Below the pieces are notes generated by a model. That model had not been told where the DNA came from and did not search any database. It worked only from the letters and a program-made list of their open reading frames with translations. A stretch of DNA of 64,000 bases from Podocnemis expansa. Its lineage: Eukaryota > Chordata > Testudines > Podocnemididae. Below, piece by piece: positions 1 through 12,029 of the stretch. How positions within the stretch are numbered: position 1 is the first letter of the stretch; every line of letters starts with the position of its first letter. The stretch spans positions 27,515,183-27,579,182 of the forward strand of contig ML682005.1 in assembly GCA_007922195.1 (NCBI GenBank), read 5' to 3'. A program made the position numbers and the translations under genes.

Positions 1-368
1 GGAGAGAAGACTGAAAGAGCTGGGTTCATTTAGTCTAGAAAAAAGGAGACAGAGAGGATATGATAACAGTTTTCAAATACCTAAAATATTGTTATGAGGA
101 AGAAGGAGAAAAATTATTCTCCTTAATCACATACGATAGGACAAGAAGCAATGGGCTTAAATTATAGCAAGGGCGGTTCATCCTAGACATTAAACACTGG
201 AATAAGTTGCCTTGACAGGTTGTGGTATCTTCGTCATTGGAGGTTTTTAAAAGCAGGTTGGACAAACACCTGTCAGGGATGGTTTAATGGGTGTAGTTGG
301 TCCTCCCATGAGTGCAGGGAACTGAACTCAATGACCTGTCATGGTCCCTTGCAGATTCTATGATTCTA
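1..368 (+). mobile_element. CR1 LINE 3' end fragment
   Basis: This is the 3' part of a CR1 LINE, sense strand, cut by the window edge. Translation gives the usual C-terminal CR1 ORF2 stretch (a leucine-rich segment, a [13 protein letters not shown] block near 150-165, KHWNKLP-like near 195-212). The 3' end reads 'ggtcccttgcagattctatgattct', as in CR1 tails. Several stops and a small deletion near 185 show it is not coding. It resembles the copy at 6412-7078 more than the younger one at 51175. Confidence 0.85.
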
Positions 369-384
369 ACCGAATATAACTTTG

Positions 385-1015
385 TAATGCAATGCAGTGC
401 TAAGAGAGCAAACATGATTCTTGGCTGCATAAGCAGGGCAAAGGAATATCAAATAGGAGTATGGAAGCAATATTACTCTGTGCAGCATTAAAAAGTCTAT
501 TATTAGAATACTGGTTTAATTCTGGTCTCTGTATTTTAAAAAGGACAGTGACAAATGGGAAAGGGTTCAGAAAAGATTTATAAGAATGATGCGAAGTCTG
601 GAAATCCTGCCTTCCAGTCATAGGCTGATCTAGTTTATCTAAAAGAATGTTAACAGCTGGTAAGAGTTCATAAGTACTTGTATGGGGAGAAGATTTCTGA
701 AAGTGGAGTGTTAGAATCCAGCAGACAAAGGCATAACAATTCAAAGCTGAAGCTAGGTAAATGTAGACTAGAAATAAGGTGTACATGTTTACTGGTGAGG
801 ATACATAACTAATGGAACAACTTAACTACAACTGTAGTGGAGTCTTTAAATCGAGACTGGATGTCTTTTAAAAAATATGATCTAGCGCGACTAGAAATTA
901 TGGTCTTGAAACAGGAATAGTTTGGTAAAATTCTGAAGCTTGTGGTATGTAGGAGGCCAAAATAGAGAATCATAATGGTATCTTCTAGCCTTAAGATCTA
1001 TGACTCTAGATAAGT
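385..1015 (+). mobile_element. Old CR1 LINE 3' fragment
   Basis: A more diverged CR1-like segment lies directly behind the previous one in the same orientation. Recognisable remnants are 'gcaaacatgattcttggctgcata' (the ANxILGCI block), 'ggacagtgacaaatgggaaagggttcag' (DKxEKVQ block) near 542-572, and a terminal 'cttaagatctatgactctag' near 993-1013. All frames are broken. Boundaries are approximate. Confidence 0.6.
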
Positions 1016-4000
1016 TACAACACTGGTTCTTTCTTACCAAATGTATCCACAAGCTGTGACTGCACAGTAAATACCCAGGAATGTGTGAGTATGTAGGGCA
1101 GACAGCAGCCTTTGCCAGCCCTACCCCTGGCAGCGACTTTTCCCTGCTGGCTTTGCCCCATCTTGTGGCTTCTGTCCCCACCCCTCAGCTGGGAAGTGGG
1201 GATAGCAGGGCACGAGAGCCATGGCAGGGGCTAATGATGGGGCCAGCAGGAGTCTGGGCCACTGGGGAGAGCAGCTGCTGTGCCATGTGGCACTGGGTAA
1301 AGACACACGTGCCAGCTTTGGCACATGTGCTAGAGGTTGCCAACCACTTATCTAGGGCTTTTAGCAGATTGCTTCCAACTAAAACCTTGAACCTGTACCC
1401 CACTGAACAGTGTGAAATTATAGATCTAGTCTCTGGGTTGGGCCTATTTACATGGTTAGCAGTTATATTTATTATTACTGCTTTTGTCACTAGACCCTAC
1501 TGTGGTCCTGATCCTTGCCTCTCCTCTTTCCCTTACATCTTGCTTCCATCTAATAGTTACCAATGCTGTCTCTAACCTTGACCCCTGCTTCTGACTCCAA
1601 TTCTGAACTGATCCATGGCTCTGTCATTAGATATCTTGGCTCTAACCCTCAGCCTTAATGCTGGCTCTGACTCTGGCTTGACCTCTGCCTATTGAACTTG
1701 GTAATTGTCTTTGGTGCTAACTCTTTTCCTTGACCTAGACTCCTGCACTGACCACTAGGCAACACTGTCTACATCTGGGTTCTTAACACTCAAACTGAAA
1801 TTTTTCAGTTCATTAGAATTGAAACCCTTTACTTTTTACATACAACGCTTTGCTGATCAGACCGTTTAGCAAATTATGTTAATTTCATTAAGCAATCAGG
1901 AGTTACAGCAGTTCTGCGGTGTTTTCAGGCAGGAGACTCAGTTCTGATTTTGATGGCGAGAAGTATCTTCATGTTAAAATGCTCTGCTTAAAAATACATA
2001 TATGTGTGGTGCTCTGATGCCCTCTTGTGGAAATAAGTAGATAAGAACAAGTATACAGTATAAAATATATATTTTCTAGCTCACCTGAGGCCAGCGTCTG
2101 AAATTGTTGCTCTCTTTGAGTAGCACCTTACTTCACAAGCCATCTCAATGACTTTAACAGGACCTTCCCCAGATTTAGACTATTTAATATGAGTGAGGGG
2201 ATCAGAATCTGGTCCTAAGTTATTATTTCAGCTCTCAGTGTAGGACCATAATTTACATCCCTTAATCTCCTGTGTAAACTGATTCTGCACTACTTAACTT
2301 CCCAGAGTACAAGGCAGCTTGCAAATTTTCTGTCTTAAGCAACAATTAATAGACTGTAGGGATTTACTGCTTGAAGAATATTTTTTCCAATAATTCCTTC
2401 CTCTGCTATGACATTAATAATGTCTACAGTAGGCAATCAACAAGAGAAGAGGACACAGCATTACTTGAAAAACAGAAGGGAAACCAAAATATTGAGTTAT
2501 ATAACTACGTATGGAAATGTTACATATCTCCCATGAATTGATCCAACCTTGTTTTATGGTGGCATATAGTTTTACAACATTACAAAACCAGGAATTCTTG
2601 ATAGTTTCATATACTTTGCTACATTTTTGTCTATAGAATATATAAAAATATCTACATTTTTCTAAAAAAACATTTCAAATATTAAAATAGTGATATGAAT
2701 TTTCCTTACTTTCACATTCTATTCTCCCACCATTGTATAAGGGGCTTTTCAAACATGAGTGTTAGCTGCAGATCCAACACCTATTCAGGACATATTTTAT
2801 CATTGTGCTTTTTCATCACATTTAAAGTTTTTTAAAGTGTTGCTCTAGCCAGGAGACTAAGCTGTGAAGTGCTTCAGTGAGACTGTCTCTTGGTTTAAGT
2901 GAGTTTCAGGCAAATAACTTTATAATACTATTTTTACCAAAGTAAAGGCCCACTTTTTCTCCCAAGTCCACACAATTAGTTCATCATTAGGTTACTATTT
3001 TCTCTGAATTGTGAATTCTTCACAAGGGTCAAAATTCTCCAATTTGCAAAGAGGCTTATGCATGATAAGCTCACTCAACTTTTAAGACAGATCTCAAGTA
3101 GTATATAAGCTCTGTGATGACTCTTGGCTCAGGAGTAAAATTAATCCAAGATACAACCTGTGAGTATCATTCCAGTCTTCATATGTAACAAACTATTTAC
3201 AACAGGATGTTAGTGTAACAGCCATTGGCAGTCTCCAGAAAGTACTTATTTGACTTTCAAGTTGATTTGTGCCCTGTTTTGGTTGCTTTTCTGCAGTTTA
3301 CCTATGTAGAGAAGAGCTGAATGATTTGTTTTTTAATTTTTCTTTTTTTGGTTTGCTGGCAATTCAGAAAAAAAAATCTAAAAAAAAAATTAGTTTTGTG
3401 GCAATCAAAAACATCATTTTTTCAAAGTTTTTGGTGAATCACAAAGACTTTGTTTCAGAGTGAATTAAATCTTTTGTTTAAACAAAATAAAAATGTTTCA
3501 TTTCTATTCTGACTGTTTTTAAATGTCTGATTTTAAAGAAATTTTTTGAAATAAGTTGTTTGAACAAAATATTGAAAAGTTTTATTTTGAAAATACCAAA
3601 AGCAAAGCATTTTGATTTTTTCATTTTTTTTGTTTGATGGCAACAGTTCAGCTAAATTCAAGTGAATTTTGAAGATTTCAGTGCTGCCAAATCTTCACTG
3701 TTTTCTGAAAAAAAAAAAAAAAAAGGAAGTTTTGTGCAGAGTATTCATGTTGCTCTATAGCTGAGCTTACTTGGTACTTTTAGGAAAAAAGTACCAGAGC
3801 GTTTTTGTGTGCGTTTACTATACTTTTCTCAAAAAGGTAAATTTGAGAAGCCTTGTGAGTGTCCAGTTTGTTATTAAAATGTTTATTCAGTTCCCACTTT
3901 CATATTCTCTTTAAGACTGGCTAACTATGGCACCAGACGTGGACGTCTGAATAATCTGTTCTATTAGTTTGAAGTAGGGTAGAATTAGAGAAGTAGCGAG

Positions 4001-5984
4001 TAGGTTTGACTATGCATAAGAAGAGTGTGTATTAGTAGTAATATCTGGTAATCTTGATGTCCACCAATACTACCAAAATATTTAATTTTTCTTCAGTTTT
4101 GGGAAAGAACATGAATATGTAACTCACCATGAGCAAACTTCCTGTACTTAGCATACTTCCTTCCCGGCACAGGAGCCAGCAGACAATTTTCACTCTATCA
4201 GAGTTGTTCTAATTGAGGAGAATCATTTTCCTTGAAGAAACAATAGTCAAAAATTGGCATTTTAATTCAAGTGTCTTTATCCATCTGTGAGGACTTTGTT
4301 GTTAGAATTCTGGGAATGGCTGAGCTATCTTGTTTCTGTTTCCCTCCATTTTATTGGCATTACTGTGTATTCTTCAATAATATTGCTGTTATGTGTGCCA
4401 TGCCATGTGCTAGATAGCTGTTTGCAAAACCAGGAAGTCTAAAAGCACTTATATATTGTTATACTAGTCTCTGCTTTCTACTGTTCCATATGAATGACTT
4501 AACAACACTATTAATTATTTTAAAACAAGGGTTAGAGACAGTGATAATGGCAATAAAAGCTTAATTTGCACAACTACCATTTGCTAATGAATGTTTCACT
4601 TCTCAGAGAGAACTGCAATATGCTCTGTAGAATCATGGTGGTTTATTTTTGGCTATTACTGAATGATGTTACATATATATTGTCTGAAATTACAGATCTG
4701 GCCAAACAGACCTTATCTTTCCTGACCATCAACAGTAGATGATTTTTGCACAAGAGGAAGGACTAAAAAAGGAGAGGGCAGATGCCTCAAATCATTTCTC
4801 CCTTGCTCTCTACCCACAGCATCAACAACACAGCTTGCAGCTTTGGACTTGTGCTGGGGAGGAGCAGGTCCTAGCTTACAGAGATTCAGCCAGTAAGACA
4901 GCTGAAACATGTGGTGAGGGAGACCTTTGCTTTATATTCACTTAGCTTATTCAGTTAACTCAAGGCAATGTTAAGACTTCAACATAGTCCTCTTAGCTGT
5001 GGTTTAGCTTTTATTTCTTTGTAACCAATACTGACTCCTATGCTTCATTATTTGTAGTTACTTAAAATCTAACTTTCTGTTAAACTGTTTTATCTAAACC
5101 AGTATGTTTGGTAAACTTCATTTGGGGTAATAAGATTTGTGCGTATCATTCTCTTTTAAGGAAATGATGGACTTTATATGAGCTTGTATTGTCCACAAGG
5201 GTGCTGTGAAGTACAAGATGCACATTTCTGGGAGTCTGGGACTGGGTGTTTGCTGGTGTTGTCGTGTAATGTAATTCTTGTGTGGCTGCCTATTAAACTC
5301 ATGAAATATAGCTGGGAGTGATTTACATGCTGCAGGCTCTGTGAGAGCAGACCAGGAGTGGTTGCTCTCACAGCAAAGCAGGGTAAAAGGCACCCCAGAT
5401 TGGAGAACTGAGGGGACACAGCTGTTCCACAGTACAGATTGTACCCTGAGTACTGCCACAATGGTATAGATCAAAGAGAATTTTGGGACTTGATGCAGAA
5501 ATCATTGGAGAGGTTTTATACCCTGTACTATGTGGCAGCTCATACCAGCTGGTCACAATGCTTCCTTCTGCATTTAAAAAGCTATGAATTTAAGATACCA
5601 GGTAAATATGTGCTGAAGACATATAGGAGTGAAGGGAGTATGCTTAGCACAAAGGGAGAAGAAGCTTGTTTCTAGGTTAATGACTGAACATAAAAAAGAA
5701 GACTGGGAGAACATCATAAAAAGGTAGTTTGGAGAGTGTATGAAAGAACTTGGGGAACAAAGTGGAACCCAGAAAAAAATTATAACAGTGTTTTAGTTGG
5801 GGTGGAGTTGTCATAATCCTTTATAGTCATGCCAAAGCAAGAATTAAATATTGGAGAAAAAACAAAGCCAGGGAAGGGATTAGAGGAGAGGCTGTATTGG
5901 CTAGTACATGGGATTTCCCAGCTCATGAAATAAACCAGTCAGATAGTCTTAAGTTAGTTTTGGTCCCTTCTTCCCAGGGACACT
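1016..5984. other. Gene-free, mostly AT-rich stretch
   Basis: I see no supported gene here. 1081-1345 is a GC-richer block ending 'gaggttgccaaccactta', which resembles a hAT terminal inverted repeat in reverse complement, but no matching left end was found. 3300-3730 is A/T-run rich (poly-A near 3706-3724). The small ORFs at 1081-1575, 4739-4945 and 5118-5474 show no domain and no splice context, so I treat them as chance ORFs. Confidence 0.6.
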
Positions 5985-6117
5985 CTTGTGAGAACTTATA
6001 GAAAGTCCAAAGAGAAGAGAAGTACAAAGAACTCCACTTAGGAAAGAACAATCCATTGCACGTATTCAAAATGAGCAATGACTGTCTAGGTAGTAGTACT
6101 GCGGAAAGGAATATGGG

Positions 6118-6411
6118 CAGGGGCGTTGCTGCCCCGGGGAAGGACCCGGGGCACTGGCCCAGGCCCTGCCCCCTGATCACAGGCCATGCCCCCGTTTGGG
6201 GATAGGGCCAGGAGCAGCAGCCGCGGCCACGGGGCTGCCTGGCCTTGGAAGAGGTTGGAAGTGTCCACGGCCCGCTGTGGGCGGCCAGGCCCCGGATCTC
6301 CAGCTGGTTCCGGCCAGAGAATGGGAGAGGCAGGGGTCCCGCAGGACTCAGGGCACTGGCCCCGGGATTCGGGGCATGAGTCCCAAGTGCCAGGCACCAG
6401 CGACGTCCCTG
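6118..6411 (-). mobile_element. Non-autonomous hAT element, copy A (short form)
   Basis: GC-rich 294-bp element with terminal inverted repeats: left end CAGGGGCGTTGCTG, right end in reverse complement CAGGGACGTCGCTGG. It is flanked by near-identical 8-bp repeats, AATATGGG (6110-6117) and AATCTGGG (6412-6419). An 8-bp duplication with CAG...CTG ends is diagnostic of hAT transposons. Copies B (11252-11740) and C (16535-16893) belong to the same family in the opposite orientation. It has no transposase ORF, so it would depend on enzyme supplied in trans. Confidence 0.9.
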
Positions 6412-6593
6412 AATCTGGGTATCATAGTGGACCACAAGTTAAATGTGAGTCAACAGTGCAACATTGTTGCAAAAAAGGCAAACACTGTTCTGGGGTTATT
6501 AACAGGAATATTGTAAGGAAGACATGAGAAGTAACACTTCTGGTCTTCTCTGTACTGATCAGGCCACAACTGGAGTAGTATGTCCAGTTCTGT

Positions 6594-7001
6594 GTGCCTC
6601 ATTTCAGGAAAGATTTGGACAAATGGGAGAAAGTTCAGAGAAGAACAAGAAAAATAGTTAAAAGTCTGGAATACTTGATTTATGAGGGAAGATTGAAAAA
6701 GCTGGGTTTGTTTAATCTGGAGAAAAGGAGACTAAGAAGGGACACAGTAACAGCTGTCAAGTACCTAAAAGGTTGTTACAAGGATGAGGGAGAAAAATTA
6801 TTCTCCTTAACTGCTGATTATAGGACAAGAAGCAATGGGCTTAAATTATGGCAAGGGAGGTATAGGTTGGACATTAGGAAAAAATTCTTAACTGTCAGGG
6901 TGATTAAGCACTGGAATAAATTGTCTATGAAGGTTGTGAAATCACCACCACTGGAAGTATTTAAGAGCAGGTTAGACAAACACCTGTTAGGAATGGTTTA
7001 A
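6594..7001 (+). pseudogene. CR1 ORF2 C-terminal remnant (135 codons open)
   Basis: An open stretch of 135 codons encodes the C-terminal, post-polymerase region of a CR1 reverse transcriptase protein (block order: DKx[70 protein letters not shown]). The domain order matches the fragment at 51203-51583. The ATG at 6594 is internal to the original protein and has no meaning as a start. The catalytic domains lie upstream and are missing or degraded, so this is a dead fragment. Confidence 0.85.
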
Positions 7002-7266
7002 AGTAGTACTTGGTCCTGTCATGAGTGCAGGGGACTGGACTCAAGACCTCTCATGGTCCCTTCCAGTTTCTATGATTCTATAAAAAACAGCAGTAGCAAA
7101 ATACAAACAACTGACACCCTCAGTTACCACATACAGACCTCAAGGCAGGGTTCCAACTGACACCCAGCTGGTTCTCCTTTGCTGATTCCTAGGAAACCTT
7201 TATGTCCCTTGCTCAGCCTAGTAGGCCAGGTTTAATTGGCTGCCACATTAAACCTTTAGGAACTAG

Positions 7267-7665
7267 GGCTATGTCTACACTACAGGGCTCAGGGAAGTTG
7301 ACTTAATAAGATCAACTTTAAGCCCACCTTACTAAGTTGACTTAGTGAGGCCCCATTTGTTTAAGCTGATTTTATTAAGTTGACTTGAAATGGGTCCTGT
7401 TGCTTTTGTAAACTTTATAAAGTTGACTTAAAAGGTGCTATTGTACTAAGTCCACTTTATTAGGTCAACTTTAATGGACTTGATGTGTTAAGTCAACTTA
7501 ATAAAGTTCACTTAACTCTTAAAATCAACTTTAAGGGTAGGAGTTATTAAGTTGACTTAAGCAAGTGCTTAAGTTGACTTAATGACCACTGAATGTGCCC
7601 AGGGAGTTGCTTAAGCTGATTTAAGACTGTTTACGTTGATTTAAGCCCCTAGTGTAGACATATCC
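7267..7665. mobile_element. Harbinger-type MITE, copy 1 (TTAAGTYGACTTAA subfamily)
   Basis: 399-bp element with 15-bp terminal inverted repeats: left GGCTATGTCTACACT, right (reverse complement) GGATATGTCTACACT. The flanking 3-bp repeat is TAG at 7264-7266 and 7666-7668. Terminal GG...CC and a 3-bp duplication fit PIF/Harbinger MITEs of the Chompy type known from reptiles. The interior is almost entirely repeats of a TTAAGTTGACTTAA-like 14-mer and derivatives in both orientations. There is no ORF. Confidence 0.8.
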
Positions 7666-7668
7666 TAG

Positions 7669-9831
7669 ATTAGGGAGTATCCCTGTGCTCTGTCTACCCT
7701 CCTGGATCTTTACAGTGTGGCAGAGGCATACAATGTGCAATCTATACTTGCCCCTGCCTGGAGAAATTATTTTTTCCACATGTCATGTCCCAGGCCTATT
7801 TCATGCTATGAAAGATAATGGCACAGGGCTAGATACCAGTGTGTGCATCAGAATTGTTATCTTTCATAGGGTAAAGGCATTTTGATGAGGCAGTATTATA
7901 ATTTCTCCAAGCCAGCTTGAATGTTTTTTTTTTTTCCAGTGGGAGAAACTTTCTACTGAGGTAACGGCAGTGGTGTTTTTCACCTTCCTCCATATGCACT
8001 AAAACCATCCCAAGACCCACCTCAGAGGCGTCACTTTATAGTCTGAATTCTTTCAAAGCCTGGGCTCAGCAACACTAGGTAACTGCACAAGATGTTCATG
8101 ATTGTGCTAAATCCATTAGCAAAGGTTAGTGTCCACCAGGGCACTTTTTATAAGGTCTTCTGCTTCAGGAGGTTCATTATGGGGATGGTTACAGGGGAAA
8201 ACCCAAGCACAAAACTCCTTTCATACCCAGCTAATCCCAGGAATGACTTCACCTGCTCTTGCTGGCTAAGAAGTGGATATGCCCATTCCTCAGAGTACAG
8301 CATAAGTATTAGGAACCAGCTTGTAGCTTTACGCTGGATGGTAATCATCTTAAATCATATTTATTTACAGCTAGGCTATTTTCAGGCTACCAGACATATC
8401 TCACATTTGTATTCATAATAAAGAGACTTGAGAGAAAAGGAGCATAAATGCAGTGCTGCATAGTGTCAACTGACAAAATACATAAGGGCTGTGGCAAGGC
8501 TTCCAGGCAAAATTGGATATACTATTAATTTTTTGTAGCTAATCAAAGATTGGGAGTGTCTTTTGTTTTGTTTTTGTTAGGGAGGCAAAGGGCAGTTTTC
8601 TTCTTCCACTTTTTTCTTTCTTGTAAGTGACCAAAATCCAAATAATCTGTGCTATTCTACTGAGGGCAGGTCACTGCTTTGCAGTACAAACTAAAAAGAG
8701 ACTACTATATGTACATTTCACCTATATATATATATATATCTTTGCAACAAGCCAGATTTCACTGGAGAAGAAAACTGACTGGAACAGAACAGTTACTGTG
8801 GAGCTTGAGATTAATAATCACAGCATATAGTGATCACTTCTCTGTATATTAATTCCCCAAGACTATTCTTATTAGTACAAATGTTTGTCCCTATTTTATG
8901 CTGGTTTTAAGTGTGATTGTTCAATGGGACATTCGGTTCAGATTGGATTGGAAATAGTTGGATTCTCTTTGATGTTTTAGTGGGTCATTGTTTTGTGGCC
9001 AGTTATGCAGAACCATTGTGCTCTGATGCCATAAAGTAACTGGGCAGAGGGAATTCAAAGGGGTACAAAATGAGAGTGTGGTCTGTAGACAGTGGCATCT
9101 ATGTAGCGTGCATGTCAATATAGGAGGCAAGCTTAGAATTCACAGTCTGTGGCATAAATATTGACATATAGACTCCTGCCCACTCTGACTGACTCTCCAT
9201 GAAATATTTACATACTGATGACAGTTGATGACTGTGACAATTTCGAACACATTTTAGCTGTTTGAGGTGACCTCTGGTGACATGTAAAACCAGCTTTGTG
9301 ACTGATGAGTATTTAAGAGCTTTGGAAAAGCTTCTATTGCAGCTAAAGATGAAAGTACGAAGAGAAAAACTGCTGTTTGTCCCCTTCTACAACACAATAA
9401 CCAAATTAAGTTGGCAGGATATTTTAACTGCTGTTTGGAGCAATAGTTTTACCATCAGAGGAAAAACAGTGAGGAAGATTGAAGTTCTTTATTCCAGTTA
9501 TTCTGAATGTATGTTCCAATAATGTCCTAAACACAGTCACAGGGAATACATCTAAACTACCAGTTGATGTCACCATTGATCTGCATCCACACAGCTATTC
9601 CAGAAATCTTTTTGAAGGTCATGGAAGAATTAAAAAGTTCACTTATAGTATTTATTTCAACAGATGTTTTAAAGGCAACATACATGAAATTTCAGTAAAC
9701 ACATTTTACAACTTCATGACTGTGGGCAAATACAAGAGGGCAGGATTCATAGAGGTCATGATAGCAGATAGCTCAATGAAGTGGTGGTTTGCATGAGTGC
9801 AACTTACCTCGCACAGTCTCCTCCTTAGTAG
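7669..9831. other. Gene-free stretch
   Basis: No supported gene. It contains a short (TA)n run at 8723-8739 and ordinary AT-rich sequence. Small ORFs (for example 8092-8418, 9277-9522, 9479-9796) have no recognisable domain. Confidence 0.55.
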
Positions 9832-11200
9832 ACTCATAAACTCAGACTCTGAGGTCACAAGGTACCAATATGATCATCTAGTCTGGCCTCCTGCACAATG
9901 CAGGCCACAAAACCTCATCCACCCGCTCCTGCAATAAACCTCTAACCTATGACTGAGTTATTAAAGTCTTCAAATCATGATTTAAAGACTTTAAGATAAA
10001 GAAAATTCTCCAGTAGATGAGCCATGTCCCACTCCAATGGTTCTCAACAGCTGTGTTGTGACACAAAAGTGGGTCACAGCACAGTGGTGAGTATGTTGCG
10101 CGCTAAAAGCCTCCCTCTCCCACCCACCGCTGCAGGAAAGCTTTGGTGGCAGGAAGCTGTGAGATGCAACATTGGCAACCAGCCTGTAGGCAGCACTTGC
10201 TGAGGCATGTGGCTTAGGGGTAGGAGCCTTAACAAGATCCATGGTCCCATGAGAGAGAAAGTCAGCTTGGGAGCCCCACTGCTGGGTTCAGGCATGCTGC
10301 CATGGGCAAGGGGTTCCAGCTGCAGCTGAGCCAACAACCTGGAACCCATTCCCTGCCAGGACTGGGGCCAGGCCTGATCCACTTGCTTGGGGGTACTTGG
10401 GGGTTTGGGGGCTGTGGCCAGGGACCACTTTGGGGGTTTGGGGGCTGGAGCCAGGCCTACTTCTGGGGCCACTGCCTAGGGTTGTGGCCAGGGGTGTGGC
10501 TGCTTCCAGAGCTGGAGGTGCATGGTCACTGCTGGGGGCTGCTGCTGCCACTGCTGGAGCCACTGCTGGAGGCTGGAGGTGCTTTGGGGGCTGGGGCCAG
10601 GGATGGCTGTAGGTACTGGACTTGCTTTGGGGGCAGCTGTGGGGGGTTGCAGCCAGACTGGGCCCAGGCTAGGGGCCAGGGTCTGCTGCCGGGTGTTGCA
10701 GTTGGGGCCAAGCCCACTCCAGAAGCTGCTGCATAAGGGCTAGTGCAGGGGCTTGAAGGCTAGAGCCAGCAGTGGGGGCTGCTGCCAGAGGTCAGAGCCT
10801 GGACCCATTGAATCAGGCCTACTAGGGAACCTTACTATTTCACAACTAACTGGGAACCCTCCTAGCTGGGTCACAACCCAGGAAAGGTTGAGAACCCCTG
10901 CCCCTCGATACAGAGGAAGTGAAAAATCCTCAGAGTTCTAGCTAATATGGCCCAGGGGAAAATTTCCTCCCAACCCCAATTATGGTGATCAGTTAAACGT
11001 TGAGAATGTGGGCAAGTCTCACCAGCCAGTCAGCCAAGAAAGAATTCTCAGTAATAACGCAGAACCCACCCCATCCAATCTCCCTTCTCAGATCACTGGC
11101 ATATCTACCACCAACAGTCAAAACTTAGTCTATTGCCAAACTAGGCCATCCCATCATACCATCCACTCCATAAATTTATTGAGTTCAGTTTTATTGAGGA
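9832..11200 (-). mobile_element. Old interspersed repeat with CR1-like 3' end (antisense), split by a hAT
   Basis: The left end ('actctgaggtcacaagg...gatcatctagtctggcctcctgca') matches the reverse complement of a CR1-type 3' end. The repeat seems to continue on the far side of a hAT insertion, resuming near 10901 ('gatacagaggaagtgaaaaatcctca...') and running to about 11200. I recognise both halves as one repeat common in turtle DNA but cannot name the subfamily from sequence alone. Boundaries are approximate. Confidence 0.55.
10035..10900. mobile_element. Charlie-like non-autonomous hAT element
   Basis: About 866 bp. The left end is CAATGGTTCTCAAC and the right end in reverse complement is CAGGGGTTCTCAAC. 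The similarity continues inward (tgtgttgtgac...gggtcac against cctgggttgtgaccc). This is the typical terminus of Charlie-type hAT elements. The candidate 8-bp duplication (TCCCACTC and CCCCTCGA) is heavily diverged. The GC-rich interior holds a degenerate minisatellite built on 'gggggctggrgccagg'. The 60-170 codon ORFs in it are by-products of GC-rich repeats. Confidence 0.7.
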
Positions 11201-11251
11201 CTCTGTAAACAATCAGTAGGGGCAGATCTGGCCCTTACATATAGTAAGTGC

Positions 11252-11740
11252 CAGGGACGTCGCTGGTGCTGGGCACTCAGGGCAGATGCCCCGACTCCCA
11301 GTGCCAGTGCCCTGGGTCTGGCAGGGGACCCCGGTCTCCAGCCCAGTCGGGCCAGAGATCCAGGGCCCAGCTGCCTGCAGCCACAGAGGCTGCTCCTGGC
11401 CCCATCCCCAGCCAGGGATCTGGGGCCCAGCTGCCCGCGGTAGCCCCATCCCCGGCTAGGTATCCGGGGCTCAGCTGCCCGTCGCTGCGGAGACTGCTCC
11501 TGGCCCTGGCCCCATCCTCAGCCAGGGATCTGGGGCTTAGCCGCCCACAGCAGCGGTGGCCACTCCAGCCCCATCCCCCACTGGGGATGCGGGGCCCAGC
11601 TGCCCACGGCAGCACGAGGTGGCTTCCGGCCCTGTCCCTGGCCAGGGGGCGTGGCCTGTGGGCTGGGGGCAGGGCCTGTGGGCAAGGGGCAGGGCCTGGG
11701 CTTGTGCCCCGGGTCCCTCCCTGGGGTAGCAATGCCCCTG
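11252..11740 (+). mobile_element. Non-autonomous hAT element, copy B (long form)
   Basis: 489-bp GC-rich element of the same family as copies A and C. The left end is CAGGGACGTCGCTGG and the right end in reverse complement is CAGGGGCATTGCTACCC. It is flanked by a perfect 8-bp duplication, GTAAGTGC, at 11244-11251 and 11741-11748. The interior contains about four or five tandem copies of a unit centred on 'ccagggatctggggcccagctgcc', which explains its extra length over copies A and C. It has no transposase. Confidence 0.93.
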
Positions 11741-12029
11741 GTAAGTGCCTAAAGAGTAAATGATAAAATAAACTGTACAGAGATTATTGAAGGAGAAAAA
11801 TTCTAATGAAAATTAAGTGCAGTATAAACAGCATATGGTATACAGGACGTAGATAGCCTAGCTTTTGGAGAAATGATATAGGTGCATTTCATCTTAATTT
11901 TTATCACTATTTTATGACACGGTTTCCCTTTAACTAGGGAAAAAATGGTTCCTCTAAACAACTGAGAACCCTCTTTTTTTAAAAAAGCAAACAAAAATCA
12001 TATATGAATTAAAGTAATAAGAGTATAAC

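Larger units (their letters stand above)
5985..7078 (+). mobile_element. CR1 LINE, split by a hAT insertion
   Basis: Sense-strand CR1. The left piece (about 5985-6117) encodes the region after the reverse transcriptase active site (a KNPLH-like block, then SSTAE). The right piece (6412-7078) resumes with an LGIIVDHKLNVSQQ-like block and runs to a CR1 3' end (ggtcccttccagtttctatgattctat). Between them lies a 294-bp hAT element. The reading resumes at the expected point across the insertion, so the hAT is younger than this CR1. Confidence 0.85.

Noticed and set aside
1081..1575. 164-codon ORF as a host gene
   Set aside because: It overlaps a GC-rich repeat-like block with a hAT-like terminus, is open in other frames too, and has no domain.
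10074..10743. Gly/Trp/Leu-rich ORFs up to 144 codons
   Set aside because: Translations of the 'gggggctggrgccagg' minisatellite inside a Charlie-like element; open in several frames.
11252..11740. CpG island or promoter
   Set aside because: GC-rich, but its limits coincide with transposon ends and a perfect 8-bp duplication.
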